A stretch of 64,000 nt of DNA. Source: Pontibacter beigongshangensis. GTDB lineage: Bacteria; Bacteroidota; Bacteroidia; Cytophagales; Hymenobacteraceae. The number at the start of each line of letters is the position of its first letter. Positions within the stretch are counted from its first letter, which is position 1. The stretch spans positions 1-64,000 of the forward strand of contig NZ_VFSD01000028.1 in NCBI RefSeq assembly GCF_014332515.1, read 5' to 3'. The notes beneath the pieces were generated by a model, which was given only the letters and a program-made list of their open reading frames with translations, searched no databases and had not been told where the DNA came from. Shown here piece by piece: positions 1-7,786 of this stretch. The position numbers and the translations under genes are program-made.

Positions 1-242
1 ATACGATCTTGGATGTTGCGCTTTAGATTTCCGTGTGCTGTCGCTGTCCCCTGACAACGCACTATTTAGTGAGTCAGCCATTGGTTTGGTTCCTGCAAGG
101 AAGGGTCCGTTGGGGGCAGACCCGGGGATAAAGGCGAACAAATGAAGCAAAAGTAGCTTAAGTTGAAATGTAGCAGCAAGAAATACATGCCAGTAAGTAT
201 TACCGGATCAGGTTCAGCAGCCGGGGAGGGGCACGAGCCCTG

Positions 243-285
243 AATTATTTGAATGAATAAGCCCCTCCAGAGCTCATCTTGTAGG
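243..285 (+). repeat. A-element copy 1
   Basis: Degenerate copy of the interspersed element: ATTATTTGAATGAA head and CCCCTCCAGAG core. Its 3' part doubles as the left arm of a larger inverted repeat (265-285 versus 463-483). The tail points to the 3' end of the minus-strand gene that ends at 554. Confidence 0.7.
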
Positions 286-483
286 GAACAATAAGGCTTC
301 TGTTTCCTTGATTTTGCGCTGGTGCGAGCTCGCCGCTCGTACTTTCCTATCAAGCCTTTCCAGAAGGGGTTAAAGCACCTTGTTATAGATCAATTCTTTT
401 AGGCTGTAGCCGTAAGGAACAGTTGGTATGAGCGGCAAGCTCGCTCCAGCGACCTGCTTTTTCCTACAAGATGAGCTCCGGAG
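265..483. repeat. Nested inverted repeat, about 219 bp
   Basis: Outer arms 265-285 and 463-483 are reverse complements with one mismatch in 21. Inner arms 319-342 and 426-449 match at about 20 of 24 positions and carry GAGCTCGC/GAGCGG blocks. The stretch 1-553 has no convincing gene; an open frame on the minus strand at 66-353 runs across the A-element and looks accidental. Confidence 0.65.
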
Positions 484-553
484 AGCTTATCTGTTTCTGC
501 GCCGGCTGGTATGCGACAGGTTTTGATTCCTGCAAGGCTGAATATATAACATG

Positions 554-1177
554 CTACCTGGCTGGCAAATACTGCCAAGTTCGGCCACGGGAGGTATCGA
601 CTGTTTGCTGTAGCTCAGCGGTAGCAGGTCGAACAGGGATATAGTGGTAGCGGTGGGCCAGATGCAGATTGCCATTCTTGTCTGAGTAGTGAATATCCTT
701 TACGAAGGAGCCATCTTCCATAAAAGTGTACCGCCATTCGCCCAGGCTTACTTTTTTGCCTTTTAGGCGCACTACCCCTTTTAACAATAAGGTCTTAAAA
801 GGAGCGTGCCAGTGGCCAGCATACAGCACGATCTCTTTCCCGCCGCCGCCTTGTACAGGTACATATTCAAATTGTTGGCGGTCTCTGGAGTAGCGCAGCA
901 TGCCTTCTTCTTTATGTAAAGTGCCGCTGATCTCTGTAAACTCGACCTGCTCCGCAACAGTAATAGCTGTTGCGGAGAGCAGGTGTGTAGCAGTGCCTTC
1001 CTGCTCCGACATCTTTCTTATTTCGGGGTGCCAGGTACATTTTTTAACATGCCACTGACCGCTGATTTTCTGAATTATTGACAAGGCATCTGAATAAGTG
1101 AGCGTGGAAGGCAATTGCTGCTGAGCGCTTGCTGCAGACCCAATGGCAAGCAACAGAAAAAGTAATGTCTGTTTCAT
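554..1177 (-). CDS. Secreted protein of unknown function, paralogue A
   Basis: I do not recognise the family. The start at 1177 is chosen because it opens with a clean signal peptide (MKQTLLFLLLAIGSAASAQ); an in-frame upstream ATG at 1201 adds eight hydrophilic residues. The mature part (about 190 residues) shares its whole length with the protein at 1708-2292: an LSxxDAxxxxQK start, GxWxVxK, WxPExxxMS, RQFEYV or HQFEYV, GHW and EWRYxF. Those aromatic, beta-rich motifs fit a small secreted beta-barrel, but that is inference. About 530 bases separate it from its paralogue, so co-transcription is uncertain. Confidence 0.8.
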   Translation of the reverse strand: MKQTLLFLLLAIGSAASAQQQLPSTLTYSDALSIIQKISGQWHVKKCTWHPEIRKMSEQEGTATHLLSATAITVAEQVEFTEISGTLHKEEGMLRYSRDRQQFEYVPVQGGGGKEIVLYAGHWHAPFKTLLLKGVVRLKGKKVSLGEWRYTFMEDGSFVKDIHYSDKNGNLHLAHRYHYIPVRPATAELQQTVDTSRGRTWQYLPAR

Positions 1178-1707
1178 AGGTATATCGTTGCGGGATAGCA
1201 TAGTTCTTTTAATGGCGGCCAGTGGTTAAGGTGTTGATGGGTAGTATGTTAATCGCGCTGGTGTATCCACACCTGGCGATGGCTTTACCTGCCTTTGGAA
1301 AGGCATGCGCAGATCGCGCCTTTAGCTGCAAGAGAAGGGTGAGGAAGACACGGTGGCTGCTTAGGTACTTATAACCAGGCATGGAAGGCAATAGGCGGGG
1401 CATGTGCAAAACAGCCTGTGTTACATGTCTGAACCGGGTTGCCCATGTGCGAAGCACCTCAGCAAGAGTCGGTAAGCGATTGTTCCCATCGGCAAAAGGC
1501 AGGCTGGCAGAAGCGTGCTACAGGTGAAAAGGAATGTGAGAGAACAAGGTGGAGCCCACATGCCACCAGAAGCCGGAAAAAATGAAGCGGAACAGCCCGC
1601 TGCCAGTTGCTTTGGCTGCAGCGGTGGTGCAGGGGGAACCAGGCAGAGGAGAGAAAATTTCAGGCCAGAGACCGCCTTTGCAGCTTCTGGCCTGATCAAG
1701 AAGGAGT
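1178..1707. other. Gene-free gap between two paralogues
   Basis: About 530 bases. Short open frames exist on both strands, but none has a signal peptide, recognisable motif or codon pattern like its neighbours. I see no hairpin with a T-run and no A-element copy. It may hold the promoter of the gene starting at 1177. Confidence 0.5.
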
Positions 1708-2292
1708 TTATCGCAATACAGCGGTGGTGGAGGCAGAAGCCGGAGTGAAATGGTACTGGTCTGTCAGAATCATTTTGCCGTTTGCGTTGGCCTGGTGCAC
1801 CATCTTGGTAAATGTGCCGTTTTCCTGAAAAACATAGCGCCATTCATCTGGTTTTGCGTTTTTGTTTTTTGAGGAAGGCGAAGCCGTCATCAGGATGGTT
1901 CTGAAATCCGGGTACCAGTGCCCTGTGAACAGGATTACTTCTTTGCCTGTGGCAAGGTCTGTTTGAACATACTCGAACTGATGGCGTGACTTTTTATACC
2001 GCAGCGTGCCTGCCTCAGTCTTGGAGGTGCCATCTGCGAATACTATCTCTGCATGTTCCTTTACAGAGACATCTGTGGTAGAAGGGCTGTAAGTAGCCCT
2101 GCCCGATACTTTACTCATTTCCTGCTTCTCAGGGTTCCAGTTCGATTTTATTACCTGCCAGTCGCCAAGGGTTTTCTGAAGTAGGAAAGAGGCATCTGCA
2201 GAAGAAAGTGTGGCAGGAGACTGTGCTTGCGTAACTGGGGCGGACCAAGCCAGCAGCACAGCTGCCAGCAAGAAGATAACTGACTTTTTCAT
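1708..2292 (-). CDS. Secreted protein of unknown function, paralogue B
   Basis: 194 residues with a signal peptide (MKKSVIFLLAAVLLAWSAP, cleavage near TQAQ). It aligns end to end with the protein at 554-1177, keeping LSSADASFLLQK, WNPEKQEMS, HQFEYV, ILFTGHW and EWRYVFQENG. The two are tandem duplicates that have diverged considerably. The conserved GHWYPDF and EWRY blocks suggest a shared binding or folding core. No catalytic motif is visible and the role is unknown. Confidence 0.8.
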   Translation of the reverse strand: MKKSVIFLLAAVLLAWSAPVTQAQSPATLSSADASFLLQKTLGDWQVIKSNWNPEKQEMSKVSGRATYSPSTTDVSVKEHAEIVFADGTSKTEAGTLRYKKSRHQFEYVQTDLATGKEVILFTGHWYPDFRTILMTASPSSKNKNAKPDEWRYVFQENGTFTKMVHQANANGKMILTDQYHFTPASASTTAVLR

Positions 2293-2806
2293 GGTTTTAT
2301 TTTTTAGATTATGCTTGCGATGCTAGCTGGTTGTTTGGTTTTTGAACCAGATAACGATACAAGTATAAGCTGAAAAACAAAGCAGTAATTTTGTTTTATA
2401 CAAACCTGTGCAAGCAATAGCTCTACTCTCATATTTTCCAGACAAACAGCCAATCAGAAATTTATAAAATCTACTAATCTGAGTATGATTTCGGGCTGTT
2501 TCCTCCTTCAAAAAAGGTTTTGCCGCTCCTGATTAGCCTTAAAGGAAACTGCCCCGGCCCTCCTGGCAGGCAGGCCGAGGCATCTTTAGGTGGAGCTGTG
2601 CAGAATACAGTGCAGCAGATAAGTCTTTTTAGGTGGCCCGGAGAAATATAGTGGCCTTAAGACGCATTAATTATGAAAACGGGCCTTAATCCTATAACTT
2701 GACAATTGATCTTTACGATAGCAAAACGCAGCGAGCCAGCCATGGGTAAGGCTTGCTGCATAAATTAGCCCGATTAGTTTGAGAAGTAAATGGCTTAGAC
2801 GCCCAA
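2293..2806. other. Gene-free gap upstream of the kinase-like gene
   Basis: About 510 bases separating divergent genes, so it should hold both promoters. Near 2667-2686 the words TAATTATGAAAACGGGCC resemble a decayed A-element head, too weak to call. No terminator is seen. Confidence 0.4.
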
Positions 2807-3880
2807 ATGCCTGACGCTGTGAACAAAATATCAAAGAAAAAAGTGTTTTACCCTATTGTAGCCAGGCTGCACAGGTACCTAAAGTCCTACGATCGGGAGC
2901 AGAAGCTGCCCATTGGCTACGAGGATTTGCTGCATTTTGCAGAGTCTTTCCCTTATTACGACAAGAAGGGCAAAGATACCCTCTGGGAAACAGTGATGTA
3001 CGAACAGCAGGAGCAGAGGGAGCTTAACCAGGGCCTGAAGGTGATTTATGCTATACTCAAGACAGATGGCGACATGTCGGTGATGGAGCACCTGGTAGTC
3101 TCGCGCATCGATTACTGCACCTTCGGGAATTCGCATCCCTTCCGTATCCAGATCATGAACCAGATCAACGACAACTACGACTATTTTTATGTGAAGCATG
3201 CTGACGCCTCGCGCGTGTATGGGCTGGAGCTGGAGCACCTGCTCTCGCCCAGCCGCATCAACTACCTGGTGCACGGCCAAACCCTGATAGAAGAGCACAT
3301 AGCCGGCATTCCGGGCGATGTATTTATGAACGACTTCCTGAACAGGCCCATTACCAACAAGGTGCGTATTGCCAAAGAGTTCGTGAAGTTTAACGAGCGC
3401 TGCTTTGTGCGCCTGCTCGGCGATATGCGTGCCTACAACTATGTGGTAGACATTACCCCCGATTTTGAGGAGGAGCAGTACCGGGTGCGGGCCATAGATT
3501 TTGACCAGCAATCTTACGAAGGGCGCAAGTCTATGTACCTGCCGCAGTTTTTTAAGGATAATAACCGGGTGGTGGACCTGGTGGTGAGCCTGCTCGATAA
3601 ACAGGCGATAGAGCAGTACCGGAGCGAGGAACGCACCCTGCTGTACCGCAGGCTCAGAATGAAAACCGTCCGCTACCGCCTGAAGGAACTGGTAGACTGC
3701 ATGCGCATCGATACCATTTCAACCCAGGAAAAGGTGGAGCAACTGAAGTTGGAGCTGTCCAGGCATCACAAAACCGAAGAGTTTCTGAAGTGTAAAAGCA
3801 TGGGTGACCTGGTCAGGCTCAATATTAAAACAGTTTTGACCAGAGATGCACGCATTGCCTCAGGCAAATTTAAGCTGTAG
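2807..3880 (+). CDS. Protein kinase-like (APH-type fold) protein, function unknown
   Basis: 357 residues, cytosolic, no signal peptide. I do not recognise a named family, but landmarks of the kinase/aminoglycoside phosphotransferase fold occur in order: a possible beta-3 lysine in FYVKHAD (K130), a Glu in YGLELEHLL (about 142), a hinge-like LIEEHIAGIPGD (161-171), a catalytic-loop-like LLGDMRAYN (D206, N211) and a metal-site-like IDFD (230-233). The usual His before the catalytic Asp is Gly. The C-terminal third (about 260-357) is helical and basic, with an Arg/Lys-rich stretch. It stands alone. Kinase, pseudokinase or another nucleotidyl enzyme are all possible. Confidence 0.75.
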   Translation: MPDAVNKISKKKVFYPIVARLHRYLKSYDREQKLPIGYEDLLHFAESFPYYDKKGKDTLWETVMYEQQEQRELNQGLKVIYAILKTDGDMSVMEHLVVSRIDYCTFGNSHPFRIQIMNQINDNYDYFYVKHADASRVYGLELEHLLSPSRINYLVHGQTLIEEHIAGIPGDVFMNDFLNRPITNKVRIAKEFVKFNERCFVRLLGDMRAYNYVVDITPDFEEEQYRVRAIDFDQQSYEGRKSMYLPQFFKDNNRVVDLVVSLLDKQAIEQYRSEERTLLYRRLRMKTVRYRLKELVDCMRIDTISTQEKVEQLKLELSRHHKTEEFLKCKSMGDLVRLNIKTVLTRDARIASGKFKL

Positions 3881-3969
3881 GCAGCAGGGGTGGTGGAGAA
3901 AGACTCAATAGCAAAGACATCGGCAACCTAAACCGGAAAAGCCTTGCACCCTGTGCCTGGTTCCATCTC

Positions 3970-4017
3970 CAGCAGCAGCAAACAGCTTCAGAAGGGACGT
4001 TTTGATTAGCATAATTT
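3970..4017 (-). repeat. A-element copy 2
   Basis: Reverse-strand copy: GCAGCAGCA tail complement, degenerate core CTTCAGAAGG, and TTTTGATTAGCATAATTT head complement. The tail side faces the stop of the kinase-like gene 90 bases upstream. Confidence 0.75.
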
Positions 4018-4260
4018 GAGTTTCTGACAGAGGCAGGGGTATTCATGTCGCCATGCTTTAGTACAGACGGTTCTGTCTGCTTTTGCAGGTGGCAGGGCAC
4101 TATGCCAGCCCTTCGTGCCTGATAAGACGGTTATTGAACTCCCAGTACCATGTTATGCTCCCGATTTAGTGGAGCTTTATATTACTTCTGCTGGCGGCAC
4201 TCTGCGCAGTCCGCTGGTTTTTAGGCTGTGAGCTCCCATTGATTTTGCTAAAGTGCTGCA

Positions 4261-4283
4261 TTATTTAGAAAGATGCTAAATAA
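4261..4283. promoter_or_regulatory. Candidate metalloregulator operator, site 1
   Basis: Perfect inverted repeat TTATTTAG-N7-CTAAATAA. With site 2 (4292-4314) it forms a pair whose centres are about 31 bases apart, three helical turns. The downstream genes are a CxCxxC protein and a ferritin, so an iron- or redox-responsive regulator (Fur- or DtxR-like) is a reasonable inference. The regulator is not in the window. Confidence 0.55.
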
Positions 4284-4291
4284 TGGTGTTT

Positions 4292-4314
4292 TTATTTGGA
4301 CTGGTTCTAAATAG
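4292..4314. promoter_or_regulatory. Candidate metalloregulator operator, site 2
   Basis: Inverted repeat TTATTTGGA-N5-TCTAAATAG with the same ATTTRGA/TCTAAAT half-sites as site 1. It lies 52 bases before the chosen ATG at 4367, close enough to cover a promoter. An upstream in-frame ATG at 4283 sits inside site 1, which argues against that start. Confidence 0.55.
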
Positions 4315-4366
4315 GCTTTACATTTGTAGTGTTCAACAGGAACTACCTAGAAATAAGCCAGTACCC

Positions 4367-4720
4367 ATGACACATATTTGCACCCAGTTCACCGAAATTT
4401 ACGCTACAACCGCTGGAGCCGTTTATCAGTGCAATCGCCAGAACAGGTTAGTCCTGAATTTTGCCGGGCAGGTTTCGGTGTTGAAAGTAGATGCTTTTCT
4501 GCGGTTGGTAAAGGCGGTGCATGCTATAGATTTGGAGAGCATGGCCGAGCGCACCGATCGCGCCTCCGACCTGGAGATCGTTTCGGTTTGCGGCTGCGAC
4601 CGTTGCTTTGTGCTTACCATGCCGGAACTGTATGCCTTTAAAGAGTTGCTGGCAGGCGCCAAATTTTCGCTGCACCTCAACAGCATGCTGCACGAGTGCC
4701 TGAACCCGCTCTTTGTATAA
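4367..4720 (+). CDS. Small CxCxxC protein, DUF6686-like
   Basis: 117 residues from the start at 4367; the longer frame from 4283 would begin inside the operator. The protein carries CGCDRC (C75, C77, C80) plus other cysteines at 5, 22 and 111, which suggests metal or Fe-S binding. Resemblance to the DUF6686 family of Bacteroidota is from memory of family features, not a search. A terminator lies 30 bases downstream and ferritin follows. The location between an iron-type operator and ferritin suggests a role in iron or redox homeostasis. Confidence 0.75.
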   Translation: MTHICTQFTEIYATTAGAVYQCNRQNRLVLNFAGQVSVLKVDAFLRLVKAVHAIDLESMAERTDRASDLEIVSVCGCDRCFVLTMPELYAFKELLAGAKFSLHLNSMLHECLNPLFV

Positions 4721-4749
4721 TGGCAGTCCTGTAATAGAGTCGTGTTACG

Positions 4750-4776
4750 AGTACAGCCCCGGCTGTACTTTTTTTA
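4750..4776 (+). terminator. Rho-independent terminator
   Basis: Stem AGTACAGCC / GGCTGTACT (4750-4758 and 4761-4769) followed by a seven-T run, 30 bases after the CxCxxC gene. It probably gives ferritin its own transcript. Confidence 0.85.
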
Positions 4777-4913
4777 TTTAGACTTTTTCCATATTGCTTT
4801 CCAGGGCTACCAAATTAAAACCTAATGTCTATATTCATGGTATCAGATAAGGGAGGAACCTGTTTTGCGGATGTCCTCTATATTTTCATGAATTCAAAAA
4901 TTACCTCAACCTT

Positions 4914-5450
4914 ATGAAGGATTTACTTAGGCTCAGAACATCCCTGACTGAAGAAATAGAGAAAGTTCTGAACGATCAGATCAAAATGGAGGCAGAGGCA
5001 TCTGCTATGTATTTGGCCATGTCGGCCTGGTGCGACCGTAACGGCTTCGACTTTAGTGCCGGATACTTTAAAAAGCAGTCTGATGAGGAGCGCGAGCACA
5101 TGCTGCGGCTCTTTAAATATGTGTCTGACATGGGCGGACGCGCCATATCGCCGGCCATTACCAACACGCAAATAGAATACGATACCTTTAAAGGCGTGTT
5201 TGAGCAGGCCCTGCAGCAGGAAATTGCGGTTACGCAATCATTTAACCGTATTGCAGACCGTTGCCAGAAATCGAAGGATTACGTGACTTTCTCCTTTATC
5301 CAATGGTTCCTGAAGGAGCAGATAGAAGAAGAATATGTAGCGCGTCGTGCCCTGGAGCTTTTCGATGTGATCGGTGAAGAAGGAACAGGCCTGTACGAAA
5401 TAGACAAGCGCGTGCCTAAAATCACTTACGAAGACACCTACGAGGATTAA
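4914..5450 (+). CDS. ftnA: Ferritin
   Basis: 178 residues, the usual length for bacterial ferritin. Four-helix iron-storage protein that oxidises Fe(II) and stores the ferric mineral in the cytosol. Visible family features are the first-helix ligands in QIKMEAEASAMYLAM, the EREHM ferroxidase motif near residue 60, and the QIEEEYVARR helix toward the C-terminus. No haem-binding Met typical of bacterioferritin was identified, so ferritin is preferred. It lies between two terminators (4750-4776 and 5471-5507), so it is likely monocistronic, possibly sharing the upstream iron operator by read-through. Confidence 0.93.
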   Translation: MKDLLRLRTSLTEEIEKVLNDQIKMEAEASAMYLAMSAWCDRNGFDFSAGYFKKQSDEEREHMLRLFKYVSDMGGRAISPAITNTQIEYDTFKGVFEQALQQEIAVTQSFNRIADRCQKSKDYVTFSFIQWFLKEQIEEEYVARRALELFDVIGEEGTGLYEIDKRVPKITYEDTYED

Positions 5451-5470
5451 CCTTGGGTGGGTAAGCCATG

Positions 5471-5507
5471 AAAAAAGCCTGTGGGTTAAGTTCCACAGGC
5501 TTTTTTT
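5471..5507. terminator. Bidirectional terminator
   Basis: AAAAAAGCCTGTGG paired with CCACAGGCTTTTTTT, with A and T runs on the two sides. It sits between the converging ferritin gene and the minus-strand ferredoxin-like gene, overlapping the latter's last codon. Confidence 0.88.
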
Positions 5508-5784
5508 ATGGCTTGTCTGAGCTAATAATATGTTCCTGGAAAGCCTGCCTTGCCTGCGCCTCCGTTACATGGTGCAGCCAGGCGTTGTCGGGCTGCATGC
5601 TCATAACAGGGGCAAAGTCGCAGCGGTCGGTACATTCTGTCTTAATCACCTCCACCGTGTTTTGCAGGCCCATATCTTTTATCATCGACCGGAACATTTT
5701 TGCCAGGTCCTTGCCGCCCTTTTTCTTGCACTTGCTGCCGGTACACACATAAATTACTTTATCGGGTATATCAAATCCTTTCAT
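5506..5784 (-). CDS. (2Fe-2S) ferredoxin domain protein, thioredoxin-like fold
   Basis: 92 residues. Two cysteine pairs, CTGSKC near residue 14 and CTDRC near residue 51, in the spacing of the NuoE-type or Shethna-type 2Fe-2S thioredoxin-like fold (VYVCTGSKCKKKGG, then ECTDRCDFAPVMSMQPDN). It is probably a cytosolic electron carrier; the partner is unknown. Its start lies 120 bases from the A-element pair at 5914-6037. Family assignment is confident; the physiological role is not. Confidence 0.88.
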   Translation of the reverse strand: MKGFDIPDKVIYVCTGSKCKKKGGKDLAKMFRSMIKDMGLQNTVEVIKTECTDRCDFAPVMSMQPDNAWLHHVTEAQARQAFQEHIISSDKP

Positions 5785-5913
5785 ATGTATAAATTACTCT
5801 GTTCTGGCCCTTAAAGTTCAGCCAGGTAAATATCAGAAATAAAAATGAACTGCAGCGTAGGGGATTTGGAGACGAGAAGATTTGAAAATTTGAAGATGAG
5901 GAAATAGGGGAAA

Positions 5914-5967
5914 GGAGCAGTAGCAGCAATAAAGTGTTTACAGGGCCTGATTTCATTAGCATAATTT
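5914..5967 (-). repeat. A-element copy 3a (head-to-head pair)
   Basis: Reverse-strand copy with GGAGCAGTAGCAGCA tail, a degraded core and TTTCATTAGCATAATTT head. It meets copy 3b head to head. Just left (5868-5910) is a reverse-strand run of the 'AAATCTTC/CATCTTC' phrase seen in other gaps. Confidence 0.75.
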
Positions 5968-6003
5968 GTTCGCAGCTGCCGCGAACAAATTATGCTAATG
6001 AAA
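5951..6003. repeat. Perfect 23-bp inverted repeat joining two A-elements
   Basis: Arms 5951-5973 and 5981-6003 are exact reverse complements around AGCTGCC. The arms are the heads of copies 3a and 3b extended by GTTCGC. As RNA or cruciform DNA this is a strong hairpin, but there is no T-run after it. Confidence 0.85.
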
Positions 6004-6037
6004 ATGCCCTCCAGCGTTTCTGCTGAAGCTGCTGCTG
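5985..6037 (+). repeat. A-element copy 3b
   Basis: Forward copy: AAATTATGCTAATGAAAATG, CCCTCCAGCG core, CTGCTGAAGCTGCTGCTG tail. The tail ends 15 bases from the stop of the cyclophilin gene on the minus strand. Confidence 0.8.
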
Positions 6038-6051
6038 ATGACAGATTTACC

Positions 6052-6807
6052 TCAGTTTACCATCTTTATTTTGTGGGGCACGATCTCTTTTGGCCACTTC
6101 TGGCTGTTTACGGGCTCAGCGGCTATTTTAACTATTACCTCCATGCCTTCCAATACCTCGCCAAACACGGTAAATTCTTGGTCCAGGCTCGGTGCTCCGC
6201 CTTCTGAAAGGTAGGTATTTGTTTGCTCCGGGGTATAGGTCATGTTTTTCTGCTCCTCAAAAGCCTTTAGCTCGTATTTTTGTTTTGGCTTGCCCTGCAC
6301 AATATAAAAGTTGTGGCTCGACGATTCTTTTTCGGGGTTGCGTTCATCGCCGTAACGAGCCATGGCCAGTGCTCCTCTTTTATGATAATACTTTGGGTTA
6401 AACTCCTGCGGGATCTTGTAGACCCCCTGCTTCATGGTGCGGTTGTCGGAGTCGCCGCCCTGTATGGCAAAGTCCTCTACTACCCTGTAAAACTCGCCCT
6501 GGTCGTAGAAGCCGAGTTTGGCGAGGCGCACAAAGTTGGCCCGGTGCAGGGGCGTGTCCGGGTAGAGGCGCACCTTTATGTCGCCGTGGCGGGTGCTGAT
6601 GATGGCCAGCGTATCGGGGTTCTCTTTTCCGTAGGCAGTGAGCACCTCCACCACATTGTCGGCTGTGGTAGCCTGGAGCTGTTCATCCGGGCTGGGCGGC
6701 GCCTCGGTCTGCTCTTCTGGTTTGTCCTGCCTGCTGTTGCAGGCGGTGGCCAAGCATAAACAGATGGCAACAATAACTTTAACAGGAGAAAAAGAGAACA
6801 TGGGCAT
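6052..6807 (-). CDS. Cyclophilin-type peptidyl-prolyl isomerase, lipoprotein
   Basis: 251 residues. The N-terminus is a lipoprotein signal with LATAC lipobox (C23), so the enzyme should be membrane-anchored facing the periplasm. After a Glu/Pro-rich linker (24-60) comes the cyclophilin fold: ISTRHGDIKVRLYPD, ANFVRL, FYRVVEDFAIQGGD, SSSHNFYIV and FTVFGEVLEGMEVI. An insertion between the last two blocks is typical of Bacteroidota forms. It would catalyse cis-trans prolyl isomerisation of exported proteins. ATGs at 6807 and 6802 are both possible. Confidence 0.9.
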   Translation of the reverse strand: MPMFSFSPVKVIVAICLCLATACNSRQDKPEEQTEAPPSPDEQLQATTADNVVEVLTAYGKENPDTLAIISTRHGDIKVRLYPDTPLHRANFVRLAKLGFYDQGEFYRVVEDFAIQGGDSDNRTMKQGVYKIPQEFNPKYYHKRGALAMARYGDERNPEKESSSHNFYIVQGKPKQKYELKAFEEQKNMTYTPEQTNTYLSEGGAPSLDQEFTVFGEVLEGMEVIVKIAAEPVNSQKWPKEIVPHKIKMVN

Positions 6808-7083
6808 AGGGCTTTTGAGGTTTAGGTGTTCTAAGGAGCTTAGTCAAGTAAAAAAGCAGAAATCTAAGATCAGAAATGTCAGAAAACTTATTCCAGAAGT
6901 AGATAGGCTCGATTTTCAGTCTTTCAGGATTAACTACTTGCTGAATTTATGAGAGCCTATCTACTAAGTTACAAAATGCCACCCATTTTTACCACCCCTG
7001 CGGGGCAGTCGCCGCGTGCCTTTACCTGTGCTCCTGCTGTGATGGCCGAAAGCGGGGCATGTGTGGCGTAGGGCTTCGCCAAA

Positions 7084-7119
7084 TTAAAAAAGCTGCCAAA
7101 GGCGCCCTTTGGCAGCTTT
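7084..7119 (-). terminator. Terminator after the GNAT gene
   Basis: Stem 7089-7102 with 7106-7119 (AAAGCTGCCAAAGG / CCTTTGGCAGCTTT, perfect), with an A-run at 7084-7090 that reads as T on the minus strand. It lies 41 bases past the stop of the acetyltransferase. The remaining gap 6808-7083 holds nothing I recognise. Confidence 0.85.
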
Positions 7120-7159
7120 ACAAGCCTTTAGCTTTTCTAAAAATCAATTTGGAGAAGCA

Positions 7160-7663
7160 CTAATACAGCTGTTTCCGCAAAATATAGTCATTCATCCAGA
7201 AGGGCCCGATCGGGATGTCTATTTCCTGCAGCAACTGGTAACCACAGGCCTTATAAAAATGGAAGGCCCGGTTGTGCCGGTTCACGTTCAGGTCCACTAC
7301 GGTAGCGCCTTTTGTCAGTGCCGCTGCTTCGGCGTTGGTGAGCAGCACCCTGCCGAGCCCTTTGCCCTGGTAGTGGGGGAGCAGGTAAATCTTATTTAGT
7401 TTGTACACATGCTGCCCCATATCTTTCTCAGAGATAGAGGCGAAGCCAATGGGCTGCTCCTGCTCCTGGAGCAGCAGAAATGTCTGCCCTTCCTGCATTT
7501 GCCGTCGCAGTGCCTCCTCCGTATAAATCAGCTGAAACATGTACTCAACCTGCTGTCTGGTAAGGATGTGGCCATAGGTCGGGCCCCAGGTAGCTTCAGC
7601 CAGCTGTTTAATGGCCGGGATGTCGGCCTCGGAGGCTGTTCGGATGCTGTAAGTTGTTGTCAT
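7160..7663 (-). CDS. GNAT family N-acetyltransferase
   Basis: 167 residues spanning one GNAT domain: N-terminal IRTASEADIPAIKQLAE, the central YLLPHYQGKGLGRVLL motif A with the acetyl-CoA-binding Q-x-x-G-x-G/A loop (about 98-104), and the C-terminal NRHNRAFHFYKACGY motif B. The substrate cannot be told from sequence. It is monocistronic with its own terminator and diverges from the quinone reductase gene across about 120 bases. Confidence 0.92.
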   Translation of the reverse strand: MTTTYSIRTASEADIPAIKQLAEATWGPTYGHILTRQQVEYMFQLIYTEEALRRQMQEGQTFLLLQEQEQPIGFASISEKDMGQHVYKLNKIYLLPHYQGKGLGRVLLTNAEAAALTKGATVVDLNVNRHNRAFHFYKACGYQLLQEIDIPIGPFWMNDYILRKQLY

Positions 7664-7786
7664 GGAAAATCAAAGGTAAACAATACATACTAAATGCCGG
7701 AGAAGGGATAGCCTCCCTGGGCTGCTTTCGGACTTAGTAAATCTTTTATATTTACAAATTAAACTAATAACCTGATATATAATACT

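Noticed and set aside
608..640. tRNA D-arm-like word GTAGCTCAGCGGTAGCAG
   Set aside because: It lies inside the coding region of the secreted protein at 554-1177, and no acceptor stem, anticodon arm or T-arm can be matched around it.
1421..1843. 140-codon minus-strand frame overlapping paralogue B
   Set aside because: Cys/Pro/Leu-rich with no domain, and it overlaps the 3' end of a better-supported gene.
2879..3511. 210-codon open frame on the minus strand
   Set aside because: It is antisense to the kinase-like gene, which has coherent fold motifs; the antisense product is low-complexity (Val/His-rich) and has no domain.
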